Source: Streptomyces sp. SN-593 (lineage in GTDB: Bacteria; Actinomycetota; Actinomycetes; Streptomycetales; Streptomycetaceae). Taken from it: a stretch of 64,000 nucleotides of DNA. The translations under genes were made by a program, and so were the position numbers. The stretch covers positions 8,769,491 through 8,833,490 of the forward strand of contig NZ_AP018365.1 of the NCBI RefSeq assembly GCF_016756395.1. The letters are read 5' to 3'. Of the stretch, positions 36,461 through 45,148 are shown in pieces; within the stretch, counting starts at the first letter, position 1; the number at the start of each line of letters is the position of its first letter. Below the pieces are notes generated by a model. The model was not told where the DNA came from. It did no database searches and was given only the letters and a program-made list of their open reading frames with translations.

Positions 36461-37749
36461 GCGTCGACCAGTTTCAGGTCGACCGCCACCACGCGGCCCC
36501 GGCGGATCACCGTGCGCCCAGGCGGGCGGTCCATGACCGCGGCCGCGGGAGCCTCCGCGTCGACCAGGACGAAGTCCGCCGGGTCGCCGGCGGAGACCCC
36601 CGGGTGCCGGCCGTCGCCCTGCCGCGGGGCGGCCGCGGAGACGATCCGGGCGCCGCCGGCGGTGGCGACGGCGAGCGCCTGCTCCACCTGCGGGTCGTTG
36701 CGGAAGCCGTTGGTGAACGCCAGCTGCCAGGTCCGGTCCAGCAGGTCGCCGTTGCCGTAGGGCGACCAGTAGTCGCGCTGCCCGTCGTCGCCGAGCCCGA
36801 CCCGCAGGCCGGCGGAGGTGAGGCGGTCCAGCGGCAGCGTGTGGGGCGCGGCAGGCGCGCAGGTGGTGACGGCGATGTCCAGTTCGGCCATCCGCTCCAG
36901 CGCCTGCCGCAGTTCCGGCTCCGGCAGGTGCGCGAGGGCGAAGGCGTGCGAGACGGTGACCTGGCCGGCCATCTTCAGGGCCGCGGTACGCTCCATGATC
37001 TTGGTGAGGCTGAACAGGCCCAGCTCGCCGGGTTCGTGCAGGTGGATGTCGACCGGAACCCGGAAGCGCTCGGCCAGGGCGAAGACGATGTCGAGGTGCC
37101 GCACCGGGTCGCCGTCCAGGGCGCAGGGGTCGATGCCCCCGACCACGTCGGCGCCCTGCTCCAGTGCCTTTGCCATCAGGTCCGGCACCCCCGGCTCGCG
37201 CAGCAGGCCGGCCTGCGGGAAGGCCACGATCTGGACCTCGGCGCGGTCCCGGTGGTGCTCGCGCGCGGCGCGCACCGCCTGGAAGCGCTCCAGCCGGGCG
37301 TCGGCGTCGATCTGGGCGAACGACCGGACCCGCGTGGTGCCGTGGGCCACGAGCACGCCCAGCAGGTGCCGGGCGCGCTCGGCCATCGAGGTCTCCGCGG
37401 TGCGCCAGTGGGCCCGGTCGTGCAGGACGTTGGGCCAGACGCCGCCGGGGGAGTCGTTCGGGCGCCAGGGCAGGCCGACCCGGTTGGAGTCGAGGTGGAC
37501 GTGGGCGTCGCTGAAGGACGGCAGCAGGAGTCGGCCCGCCGCGTCGAGGACCGGGGGCGCGGACGCGGCGGTGGGGGACCGGGGTTCCGAGGGCGTCCCG
37601 GCTGTCGCGGCCGCCGTCGCGGGCCGAGCGGGCGGCACGCCGCCGGCGGGGGTGACGGCCGTGACGACGCCGTCGCGGATGTGGACGTCCGCCCGGTCGC
37701 CGCCCCACGGGCGGGCGTTGGTGACGATCAGGGTGCCGTGCTGGGTCAT
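36457..37749 (-). CDS. Cytosine deaminase-like amidohydrolase
   Basis: 430 residues with intact amidohydrolase metal motifs: DAHVHLD (HxH), DIHLHEPGELG, TVSHAFAL, and the catalytic Asp in GLGDDGQRDYWSPYGNGDLL, the arrangement of CodA-type deaminases. The N-terminal region holds an Ala/Pro-rich insertion about residues 38-68. It begins one base after the GntR stop and overlaps the second amidohydrolase by four bases. It probably deaminates or opens a heterocycle imported by the divergent ABC system; the exact substrate cannot be read. Confidence 0.87.
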   Translation of the reverse strand: MTQHGTLIVTNARPWGGDRADVHIRDGVVTAVTPAGGVPPARPATAAATAGTPSEPRSPTAASAPPVLDAAGRLLLPSFSDAHVHLDSNRVGLPWRPNDSPGGVWPNVLHDRAHWRTAETSMAERARHLLGVLVAHGTTRVRSFAQIDADARLERFQAVRAAREHHRDRAEVQIVAFPQAGLLREPGVPDLMAKALEQGADVVGGIDPCALDGDPVRHLDIVFALAERFRVPVDIHLHEPGELGLFSLTKIMERTAALKMAGQVTVSHAFALAHLPEPELRQALERMAELDIAVTTCAPAAPHTLPLDRLTSAGLRVGLGDDGQRDYWSPYGNGDLLDRTWQLAFTNGFRNDPQVEQALAVATAGGARIVSAAAPRQGDGRHPGVSAGDPADFVLVDAEAPAAAVMDRPPGRTVIRRGRVVAVDLKLVDA

Positions 37750-37750
37750 G

Positions 37751-38461
37751 TCACTCCCCGAAAGCGCTCAGGGTCGGGATGCGGCCGCGCTCGATGTGCG
37801 CGTACGCCACCGACTCGGCGGTCCGCTGGTGGCCGGAGCGGATCGCGTCGAACAGTTCGTGGTGCTCCTGGCAGGCGAGGTTCTGGTCCCGCCCCGAGGT
37901 CAGGTAGAACAGCCACACCATCCGGCTGACGACGGCGTTCATCAGCGAGACCATCAGCGCGTTGTCGGTGCTGAGCACGACGGCCTCGTGGAAGGCGGCG
38001 CTCGCCTCGGCGACGCTGAGGTGGTCGTGCTCGCCGGTGGCGTCCAGGTGCCGGTGGGAGCGGGCGAGCGCGGCTTCCATGTCGGTGGCGTCGCGCCCGT
38101 CCGCCATCCGGCGGGCGGCCAGCCCCGCGGCGGCGACCTCCACCGCCAGGCGTACGTCGAACAGGTCGTGGATCGCCTGCGTGGTCCAGGTGTCCACGAC
38201 GGCGCCGCGCCGGGGCACCGTCCTGACCAGGCCGTCGGTCTCCAACTGCTGGATGGCCTCGCGCAGCGGGACCCGCGAGACCGACAGGTCCTCGGCGATC
38301 TTCTGCTCCGGCAGCCGTGACCCCTGCGGGTAGGCGCCGACGAGGATGCGCCGGCGCAGCGAGGTGTAGGTCCGCACCGCCAGCGAGGGTTCGGCGGGCG
38401 ACGGGGCCGAGCGGGCGGAGGGGGCGTCGGCGGTGGCGCGTCCGGCGGGCCGGCTGGTCAT
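37751..38461 (-). CDS. GntR-family regulator (FCD subfamily)
   Basis: 236 residues. A disordered N-terminus is followed by the winged helix (VRTYTSLRRRILVGAYPQG, PEQKIAEDLSVSRVPLREAI, DGLVRTVPRRGAVV). A helical FCD effector domain from about residue 95 has FDVRLAVEVAAAGLAARR and a typical EHHELFDAIRSG. The ATG overlaps the stop of the HMGL/OHCU gene. Two GTATAC-centred palindromes in the divergent region upstream of the operon are the expected operators, so it likely controls both the catabolic and the transport operons. Confidence 0.9.
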   Translation of the reverse strand: MTSRPAGRATADAPSARSAPSPAEPSLAVRTYTSLRRRILVGAYPQGSRLPEQKIAEDLSVSRVPLREAIQQLETDGLVRTVPRRGAVVDTWTTQAIHDLFDVRLAVEVAAAGLAARRMADGRDATDMEAALARSHRHLDATGEHDHLSVAEASAAFHEAVVLSTDNALMVSLMNAVVSRMVWLFYLTSGRDQNLACQEHHELFDAIRSGHQRTAESVAYAHIERGRIPTLSAFGE

Positions 38462-40335
38462 GAGATCACATCCGAGAGGGTGAGCAACTGGATCAGTCGA
38501 TTGTCGATGATGGTGCGCAACTCCTGCCGTGCGCGGGGTAGTTCGACCTCCTCGTCGCGCGCGGAGCGGATCCGCACGTCCATCAGCACGTCCTGGGCGC
38601 CGAGCCCGGCCGAGGAGACCACGTAGCGGAACCCGAGGTCCCGCTCGTAGCCGGCGGCCAGTTCGGCGATGAGGCGGCGGACGCCGTCGTCGGCCCCCAG
38701 CACACCGGACTCCTCGCGCCGCGACAGCGCGGCGCGGGCGGTCTCCTCGCGTGCCGTCGGCGCGGGCCGGGTGCCTTCGGCCCCGTCCGTGTCGGAGCCG
38801 TCGGTCCGATCCGTGCCGGTGTCGTCGGTCCCGTCCGGGCCGGTGCCTTCGGCCGTGGCCGCCATCGGCTTGCAGTGCGCCAGCATCGCCACCAGGTCCG
38901 GCACGGGAGCCGCCCCCGTCTCCTGCCACGCCGCATCGACCAGGTCGGCGGCGCTCGCCCCCGCCCCGGCCCGGGCCAGCACCCGCTCCTGCCAGGGCCC
39001 GTGCGGGCAGGCGACGTCCAGCACGCGTCCCACCCGCTCCGGGTCGGGCACCCGCCGCAGGCCGGCCAGCGCCTGGTCGAAGCGCGCGGCCGCCTGCTGC
39101 GGGTCGAGCCAGCGCGGGTAGCCGGGGACCGCCGCGACCGCGGTGTCCATCGCGCGCCGCAGGGCGCGGACCTCCGCGCCGCTGAGGTCGTCGTGGCCCT
39201 GCCGCGCGCCGAGCGCCCGCACCATCCCCTCCGAGCTGAGCCCGCCCCACACCCACGTCATCTCCTGCCCCATCCGCGCCGGCACCAGACCGTGGCTGAC
39301 CGGGGGGAAGGCGCCCTGACCCTGGGTCAGGGCGGCGACGACGTCGCCCGGCATGTGCTTGAGGTAGGCGTAGCCGCCGGTCAGCGGCTTCAGCGCGGGC
39401 AGCGGCACGCCCGACTCGCGGGCCACCACCCGCGCCACGTGCTGGATGCGCTCCAGGTGCAGGCCGGTGTCCACGCCGTAGAGGGTCTCCAGCGCGAGCA
39501 CCACCTCCTCCAGCGGGGCGAAGCCGCAGCGGTAGGACATGCCGTTCATGGCGACGTCCGGATGGGCCCCGGCGGTGGCCGCGGCGATCGCGCCGGCGGT
39601 GGCGAGCCCGAACTCGTCGTGGACGTGCATGGTCACCGGCACCTGCCGGCTCAGGCCGGCCCGGAAGCGGCGCACGAACAGCTTCATCGCCTCGGGGGCG
39701 AGGCTGCTGGTGGAGTCCATCAGGTCCAACCGTCGGGCACCCAGGCGCACCGCGTGGTCGGCCATGGCCAGCATCCGCCCGAAGTCGCGCCGGCCGACCT
39801 GCGCGAAGGTGGTGGTGGTGTCCAGGCCGGCCCGCCCGGCGTACTCGAAGTAGTCGGCCAGCTCGTCGAGTTGGCGCTTCTGCGCGTCGTCGTCCGGGGC
39901 TTCGAGGATGCCCGGCGCGGCGGTGGTGACGCCCGCCTCGGCGAGCATGTCGACGGTCCGGCGCATCGAGGTCTGCTGGTGGTCGCGGCCGTTGCCGACC
40001 AGGGTGTCGGTGTAGACGTTGAGCCGGAACGGGAATCCGCCCTCCACGATCGCCTGGAGCAGCGCCCAGTCCTGCGGGGCCGGGTGATCGGCCCCGGTCC
40101 AGGTGACGTTGATGCTCTCGTCCCGCACGCCGAGTTCCGCCAGCGCCTCGGCGATGCGCTGGAAGCCGAGCCGGGAGGTGGTGTGCCCGGCGGTGAAGAG
40201 CGTCTTGCGCAGCGTGGAGTCGATCAGCCGCAGCGGCGCGGGGAAGTCGAACTCCCCCAGCACCTGCGGCTCGAAGTTCACCGGGCTGACCGAGTGGCTG
40301 CCCGGGACGTGCGGCCGGCGATCGGGATTGAGCAT
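38458..40335 (-). CDS. HMGL-like (pyruvate carboxyltransferase) domain fused to an OHCU decarboxylase-like domain
   Basis: 625 residues. Residues about 25-420 form an HMGL/isopropylmalate-synthase-type TIM barrel: LRLIDSTLRKTLF replaces the usual DxTLRDGxQ, and the metal pair is MHVHDEFGLATAG. After an Asp/Thr/Gly-rich linker (about 500-525), the C-terminal part resembles 2-oxo-4-hydroxy-4-carboxy-5-ureidoimidazoline decarboxylase (LSRREESGVL, LAAGYERDLGFRYVVSSAGL, the Ile-Asp-Asn-Arg-Leu end). The OHCU homology suggests ureide or purine breakdown; the fused partner is unusual and the reaction unknown. ATG 40335 has GGAG five to six bases upstream. Confidence 0.78.
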   Translation of the reverse strand: MLNPDRRPHVPGSHSVSPVNFEPQVLGEFDFPAPLRLIDSTLRKTLFTAGHTTSRLGFQRIAEALAELGVRDESINVTWTGADHPAPQDWALLQAIVEGGFPFRLNVYTDTLVGNGRDHQQTSMRRTVDMLAEAGVTTAAPGILEAPDDDAQKRQLDELADYFEYAGRAGLDTTTTFAQVGRRDFGRMLAMADHAVRLGARRLDLMDSTSSLAPEAMKLFVRRFRAGLSRQVPVTMHVHDEFGLATAGAIAAATAGAHPDVAMNGMSYRCGFAPLEEVVLALETLYGVDTGLHLERIQHVARVVARESGVPLPALKPLTGGYAYLKHMPGDVVAALTQGQGAFPPVSHGLVPARMGQEMTWVWGGLSSEGMVRALGARQGHDDLSGAEVRALRRAMDTAVAAVPGYPRWLDPQQAAARFDQALAGLRRVPDPERVGRVLDVACPHGPWQERVLARAGAGASAADLVDAAWQETGAAPVPDLVAMLAHCKPMAATAEGTGPDGTDDTGTDRTDGSDTDGAEGTRPAPTAREETARAALSRREESGVLGADDGVRRLIAELAAGYERDLGFRYVVSSAGLGAQDVLMDVRIRSARDEEVELPRARQELRTIIDNRLIQLLTLSDVIS

Positions 40336-40376
40336 TCCAACTCCAGTGGGGGACGCGAAGGGGCAGGGCGAGGCCG

Positions 40377-41126
40377 TCAGCGGGCGGCGACGGCCGGCGG
40401 GACGGCGGGGGAGCCGACCGGCCAGCGGGGACGGGACTTCACGGCCGGCGGCGTGTAGGGCCCGGCCGCCGTGGTGTTCTTGCCGAGGCCGACCAGCGCC
40501 TCCGCGAGCGCGACCGCCGCGGCCACCCCGTCCACGACCGGCACCCCGAGCGCCGCCTCCAGGCGGGCGTCCAGGCCGGCCATCCCCGCGCAGCCGAGGA
40601 CCAGCACGTCCGCGCCCGCCTCCAGCAGCCGCCGGCCCTCGGCGGCGAGCGCGTCGGCGGTGCGCTCCACGTCGGCGTCCAGGGCGAGCACCCCGATGTC
40701 GCAGGCGCGCACGCCCACGCAGCGCTGGAGCAGCCCGGCCGCGCGCAGGCTGTCGCGGACCGGCGCGACCGCCTGCGGAACCGTGGTGACCACGCCGTAG
40801 TCGGAGCCGAGCAGGCAGGCGAGTTGGGCGGCCGCCTCGGTGATGTCCACGACCGGCACGCGCAGCAACTGCCGCGCCCCCTCCCGTCCGTGCTCGCCGA
40901 ATCCGGCCATCACCACGGCGTCGAACTCCTCCGTGGTCGTGCTCAGCAGGTCCAGGACGGCCGCCGCGGAGATGAAGCTGTCGTAGTAGCCCTCGGCGGA
41001 CTCGACTCCCCAGGACGGCTGGACGGCCAGGATCACCGTGCCGGGCCGGGCCGCGGCACTGGCCACGGCCGCGATCCCCTCGGTCATGGCGGTCGAGGTG
41101 TTGCAGTTGACCACGAGCACTCGCAT
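40377..41126 (-). CDS. Asp/Glu/hydantoin racemase-family protein with a single catalytic Cys
   Basis: 249 residues with the family start (MRVLVVNCNTSTAMTEGI) and the conserved C-terminal LVLGCAGMAG (Cys179). The first catalytic cysteine, normally in the ACFGDPG-like loop, is Gly75 (MAGFGEHGREGAR). Gly-plus-Cys is the arrangement of arylmalonate decarboxylase, whereas hydantoin and allantoin racemases keep both Cys. Racemisation is therefore doubtful; decarboxylation or isomerisation is possible. It heads the minus operon, 41 bp before the HMGL/OHCU fusion, and faces the ABC importer genes across a 361-bp regulatory gap. Confidence 0.8.
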   Translation of the reverse strand: MRVLVVNCNTSTAMTEGIAAVASAAARPGTVILAVQPSWGVESAEGYYDSFISAAAVLDLLSTTTEEFDAVVMAGFGEHGREGARQLLRVPVVDITEAAAQLACLLGSDYGVVTTVPQAVAPVRDSLRAAGLLQRCVGVRACDIGVLALDADVERTADALAAEGRRLLEAGADVLVLGCAGMAGLDARLEAALGVPVVDGVAAAVALAEALVGLGKNTTAAGPYTPPAVKSRPRWPVGSPAVPPAVAAR

Positions 41127-41283
41127 GGGTGTCTTCGCCTCGCTGTCGGGGGCTCTGTTGACGGCACGGTCCGGGTGCGCTCGGCACCGGCCGGCCCTCA
41201 CGGCGCTACGCCGCCGCGCCGCTGCGCGGGACGTGCGGGGTAGGTACGGGGCCTGCCGGTCGGGCACCCCGCTCGGACCCCAT

Positions 41284-41294
41284 CTGTATACCAG
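41284..41294. promoter_or_regulatory. Candidate GntR (FCD) operator 1
   Basis: CTGTATACCAG is a palindrome centred on GTATAC, the core seen in operators of FCD-type GntR regulators. It lies in the divergent region between the racemase-like and ABC binding-protein genes, in a locally AT-rich patch. Confidence 0.5.
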
Positions 41295-41377
41295 AATCGC
41301 ATTCCGGGGAAGGGTCCGCCGGGGATGTGCCTATTTAACATGAGGTTTACCTGAACTCGTTCAACCGCTAACACGGA

Positions 41378-41389
41378 ACGGTATACCGT
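41378..41389. promoter_or_regulatory. Candidate GntR (FCD) operator 2
   Basis: ACGGTATACCGT is a perfect 12-bp palindrome with the same GTATAC core as the site 94 bp to the left, about 100 bp upstream of the ABC binding-protein start. The pair suggests control of both divergent operons by the GntR protein. Confidence 0.55.
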
Positions 41390-41487
41390 CCTGCCATTCC
41401 GGGTTGCCGCCCCGGCACCCCCGAAGGCGCACAGCGCCCCGCGGCGCCCGCTGCGAGACCCCCGTCCCGAAGGTGAGGAGCCTTTCC

Positions 41488-43089
41488 ATGTCAGCGTTCC
41501 TGCGGTCGCATGCCTCCACGCCCGCTCCGGCGAGGGCTCGGCGGATGGCCGTCACCGTCGTCTCCACGGCCCTGCTCGGTGCCACCGCCTGCACCGCGGG
41601 CAGCACCACCGGCGGCAGCGCCTCCACCGGCGCGAAGAACAGCAGCCTGGTCTACGCCTACCGCAACGAGGTCACGACCCTCGACCCCGCGCAGTCCAGC
41701 TACGCCCAGACCGACAACGTCGACCAGCTCCTGTACGACACCCTCGTCGGCTACGACACCAAGGGCACGATGGTCCCCCGCCTCGCCACCGCCTCCACCT
41801 ACGGCAAGGGCCTGACCAGTGTCGCCATCACCCTGCGCGCCGGCGTCACCTTCCACGACGGCACCCCCCTCACCGCCACCGACGTCGCCTACAGCCTCGA
41901 CCGCTACCGCGACATCAAGACCGGCATCGCCGCCCAGATGAGCAGCTACGCCTCGACGCAGGTCATCGACGCCCACCACCTGACCGTGCGGTTGAAGAAG
42001 CCCGACCCGCTGTTCCTCGGCGCGCTCAGCCGCGTCTACATCGTCAACTCCGCCCTGGTGCAGAAGCACGCCGGCACCGACCGCGGCCAGTCCTACCTGC
42101 TGGACCACGACGCCGGCTCGGGCCCCTACACCCTGAAGTCCGCGTCGTCCGGGACCTACACCACCACCCGCTACGCCCACTACTGGGCCTACGAGGACGA
42201 CCGCCCGCGCACCTTCACCCTGCGCCGCATCGACGAGTTCGCCACCGTCCGGGACGAACTGAAGGCCGGCACCGTCGACCTCGGCCAGGTCTCGCCGGAC
42301 TTCGCCGCCGACCTGAAGCAGGCGGGCCTGAAGACCGAGGACATCTCCGGCGGCCAGGCCATCATCTACTTCAACACCTCCCACGGCCCGCTCGCCGACA
42401 AGCCGCTGCGCGAGGCCCTGCGCGCGGTCTACGACTACGCCGGCGGCCTGAAGAACATCCGCGCCGGCCGCGGCACCCTGGCGGACGGCCCGCTGCCCAC
42501 CAACATGACCTGCCGCCCCACGCTGCCGGCCGTCCACCAGGACCTCGCCGCCGCGAAGAAGGACCTGGCCGCGTCCGGCCTGAAGAGCAGGACCCTGACC
42601 ATGCGCTACCAGCCGGCCTTCGCCGAGCAGGCCAGCGAGGCCACCCTGCTCCAGTCCGACCTCAAGCAGATCGGCGTGACCCTCAAGCTCCAGCCGATCG
42701 CGTTCGCCGACTACCTGACCATGCTCGACGACCCCGCGAAGATCCCCGACATCATGCTCCTCACCGAGTCCGCGCCCTACCCCGACGCCGGCGTCATGGT
42801 GACCACCACCTACTCCTCGACCGCGACCGGCACGAACAAGGGCGCCTACCGCAACCCCCGGGTCGACGCGCTGCTCGACAAGGCCGCCGACACCACCGAC
42901 GCGACCACCCGCTGCGGCCTGTACTCCGACGCGCAGAAGATCATCGACTCCGACGCCGCGTCCATGCCGCTCTACACCATTGACAACACCTACGCCGGCC
43001 GTGCCGACATCGACGGCATCGACATCCCCGCGGCTGCCGGAGGCGTCTCCCTGCGGGACCTCACGGTCGGCTCGGGCCAGGGCAGCTGA
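41488..43089 (+). CDS. Dpp/Opp-type ABC transporter substrate-binding lipoprotein
   Basis: 533 residues of SBP family 5. The signal peptide ends in the lipobox LLGATAC (Cys35). The mature protein has the family signature EVTTLDPAQSSYAQTDNVDQLLYDTLVGYD, FHDGTPLTATDVAYSLDRYRD, and DHDAGSGPYTLKS. ATG 41488 has GGAG eight bases upstream. It opens a five-gene importer operon with TGATG or ATGA overlaps. Despite the family name the ligand may not be a peptide; the neighbouring amidohydrolases and isomerases suggest a small ureide or sugar-like compound. Confidence 0.92.
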   Translation: MSAFLRSHASTPAPARARRMAVTVVSTALLGATACTAGSTTGGSASTGAKNSSLVYAYRNEVTTLDPAQSSYAQTDNVDQLLYDTLVGYDTKGTMVPRLATASTYGKGLTSVAITLRAGVTFHDGTPLTATDVAYSLDRYRDIKTGIAAQMSSYASTQVIDAHHLTVRLKKPDPLFLGALSRVYIVNSALVQKHAGTDRGQSYLLDHDAGSGPYTLKSASSGTYTTTRYAHYWAYEDDRPRTFTLRRIDEFATVRDELKAGTVDLGQVSPDFAADLKQAGLKTEDISGGQAIIYFNTSHGPLADKPLREALRAVYDYAGGLKNIRAGRGTLADGPLPTNMTCRPTLPAVHQDLAAAKKDLAASGLKSRTLTMRYQPAFAEQASEATLLQSDLKQIGVTLKLQPIAFADYLTMLDDPAKIPDIMLLTESAPYPDAGVMVTTTYSSTATGTNKGAYRNPRVDALLDKAADTTDATTRCGLYSDAQKIIDSDAASMPLYTIDNTYAGRADIDGIDIPAAAGGVSLRDLTVGSGQGS

Positions 43090-44126
43090 TGCGGCCGCCC
43101 GGCGCCACCACGGCGCTGTGGGTGCTGCGCCGGCTGCTCGGCGCCGTCGCGACCCTGGTCACCCTGGCCACCGTGGTGTTCTTCCTGCTGAAACTCGTCC
43201 CCGGTGACGAGGCCCGGGTGGTCGCGGGCACCGGCGCCACACCGGCGCAGGTGGCCGCCACCCGCGCGCGGCTCGGACTGGACTCCCCCCTGCTGGTGCA
43301 GTGGCTGCGCTACCTCGGCCGCATCGCCCGCGGCGACCTCGGGACCTCCAGCTCCACCCAGGGGCCGGTCGCCAAGGCCGTCTGGGACGTGCTGCCCGGG
43401 ACCGCGGAACTCGTCGTCGCGTCGCTGGTGATCAGCGTGGCCGTCGCCGTGCCGCTGGCCGCGCTGTCCGCGCTGCGCGACCGGGGCGCCGGTGACGCGG
43501 TGCGGCGCGTGCTGGTCGTGGTCTGCGCCGGGCTGCCGGTGTTCTGGCTGGCGCTCATGCTCCAGTACCTGCTGGGCTCCCGCCTCGGCGTCCTGCCGAT
43601 CTCCGGCTCGCTGTCCGCGTGGTACGACGTCCCGCGGGTCACCGGCTCCACCGTGGTCGACTCGCTGCTCGCGGGCAACCCCGCCGCCGCCTGGGACGCC
43701 GTCCAGCACCTGTTCCTGCCCGCCCTGGTGCTCGCGGTGCCGCAGATCGGCATGACCTACCGGGTGGCCCGCGCCGAACTGCTGCGGGTGCTCACCCGCG
43801 AACACGTCCTGGTGGCCCGAGCCGTCGGGGTGCCGCGGCGCCGGCTGATCCGCCGGCACGTCGTCCCGCAGGCCCTGACCCCGGTGGTCATCCTGCTCGG
43901 CATTGAGTTCGGCTACCTCTTCGGCGGCGCGGTGCTGGTGGAGTCCGTGTTCGGCCGCAGCGGCCTGGGCGCGTTCCTCACCAACGCGGTGGCCCAGAAG
44001 GACACCGTGTCCGTCGAGGGCGGCGTCCTGGTCATCGGCGTGATCGTCGTGGCGACCAGCCTCGTCGTCGACCTGATCCAGATCGTCCGCGACCCGCGCG
44101 TGCGTGCCACCGCGATCGGAGCATGA
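43089..44126 (+). CDS. Dpp-type ABC permease, DppB-like
   Basis: 345 residues with six predicted membrane helices. The first is VLRRLLGAVATLVTLATVVFF, and the family pattern LGLDSPLLVQWLRYLGRIARGDLGTS follows. The cytoplasmic coupling (EAA) loop is ARAVGVPRRRLIRRHVVPQA. It starts inside the binding-protein stop (TGATG), indicating coupled translation. Confidence 0.93.
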   Translation: MRPPGATTALWVLRRLLGAVATLVTLATVVFFLLKLVPGDEARVVAGTGATPAQVAATRARLGLDSPLLVQWLRYLGRIARGDLGTSSSTQGPVAKAVWDVLPGTAELVVASLVISVAVAVPLAALSALRDRGAGDAVRRVLVVVCAGLPVFWLALMLQYLLGSRLGVLPISGSLSAWYDVPRVTGSTVVDSLLAGNPAAAWDAVQHLFLPALVLAVPQIGMTYRVARAELLRVLTREHVLVARAVGVPRRRLIRRHVVPQALTPVVILLGIEFGYLFGGAVLVESVFGRSGLGAFLTNAVAQKDTVSVEGGVLVIGVIVVATSLVVDLIQIVRDPRVRATAIGA

Positions 44127-45148
44127 CCATGGCCATCCTCACCTCCGCCTCCTCCGCCGAATCCCGACCGCGGCCCGGCCGCAGGCCGCCGATGCGGCGC
44201 CGCGGACTGAAGGCGGCCCGGCATCTGCGCTCCGGACCGTCCCCGCTGCTCGACACCGTCACCGTCGTGCTCGTCACCGTACTGGTGCTGCTCGCCGTCG
44301 TCGGGCCGCTGCTCGCACCCGACGTGTACTCCTCGCACATCGACCTCGCCCGGCAGGCCCCCAGCGGCGCCCACTGGCTCGGCACCGACGACCAGGGCCG
44401 CGACATCGGCTGGCGGATCGTGGTCGGGGCCCGCGCCACCCTGCTGTCCTCGGTGGTGATCGTCGCCGGGTACGCGTTGCTGGGGACGCTGGTGGCCGTC
44501 GCCGCCGCCCTCGGCCCGCGCCTCGTGGACGAGGCGCTGATGCGCTTCACCGACGTGGTGCTCGCCTTTCCCGGCCTGATCTTCGCGCTCGCGGTCACCG
44601 CCGCCCTCGGCGCGGGCCTGAAGTCCGCGATCGTCGCCCTGGTCCTCACCGGCTGGCCGATGACCGCCCGCCTGCTGCGCGGCATCATCGCCGAGACCAG
44701 CGCCCTGCCCTACGTCGAGGGCGCCCGGACCCTGGGCGTCGGGCCGGTGCGGCTGATGGCGCGGCACGTGCTGCCCAACTCGCTGCCCGCGGTGTGGGTC
44801 AAGTGGGCCGGCGACATCGGCAACACGGTGCTGGTGATCGGCGCCCTGTCCTTCGTCGGAGCCGGCGCACAGCCGCCGTCCGCGGAGTGGGGCGCGATGG
44901 TCAACGGCGCCAGGGGATACGTCTCGACCGCTTGGTGGACCGCGCTCTTCCCGGGCCTGGCCATCGCCGTGACCACGGCGGCCTTCGGCCTGCTCGGCGA
45001 CATGCTGCACCTGCGCACGGACCCGGCGCTGCGCGCCCGCGCCGCCGCGGCCGGCGCCGCCGAGGCGGGCGGCCCGGCGGGCACCGCGACCGCGGCGGAC
45101 GCCGGAATCGCGGGCAAAGAGGCCGCGGGCAAGGGGGCCGCGTCGTGA
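44123..45148 (+). CDS. Dpp-type ABC permease, DppC-like
   Basis: 341 residues. It has the DppC N-terminal helix (VTVVLVTVLVLLAVVGPLLAP), the conserved GTDDQGRDIGWRIVVGAR, and the EAA loop EGARTLGVGPVRLMARHVLPN. The C-terminal tail is a nonconserved Ala/Gly-rich extension of about 35 residues. It overlaps the previous permease (ATGA); an alternative ATG is at 44129. Confidence 0.93.
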   Translation: MTMAILTSASSAESRPRPGRRPPMRRRGLKAARHLRSGPSPLLDTVTVVLVTVLVLLAVVGPLLAPDVYSSHIDLARQAPSGAHWLGTDDQGRDIGWRIVVGARATLLSSVVIVAGYALLGTLVAVAAALGPRLVDEALMRFTDVVLAFPGLIFALAVTAALGAGLKSAIVALVLTGWPMTARLLRGIIAETSALPYVEGARTLGVGPVRLMARHVLPNSLPAVWVKWAGDIGNTVLVIGALSFVGAGAQPPSAEWGAMVNGARGYVSTAWWTALFPGLAIAVTTAAFGLLGDMLHLRTDPALRARAAAAGAAEAGGPAGTATAADAGIAGKEAAGKGAAS

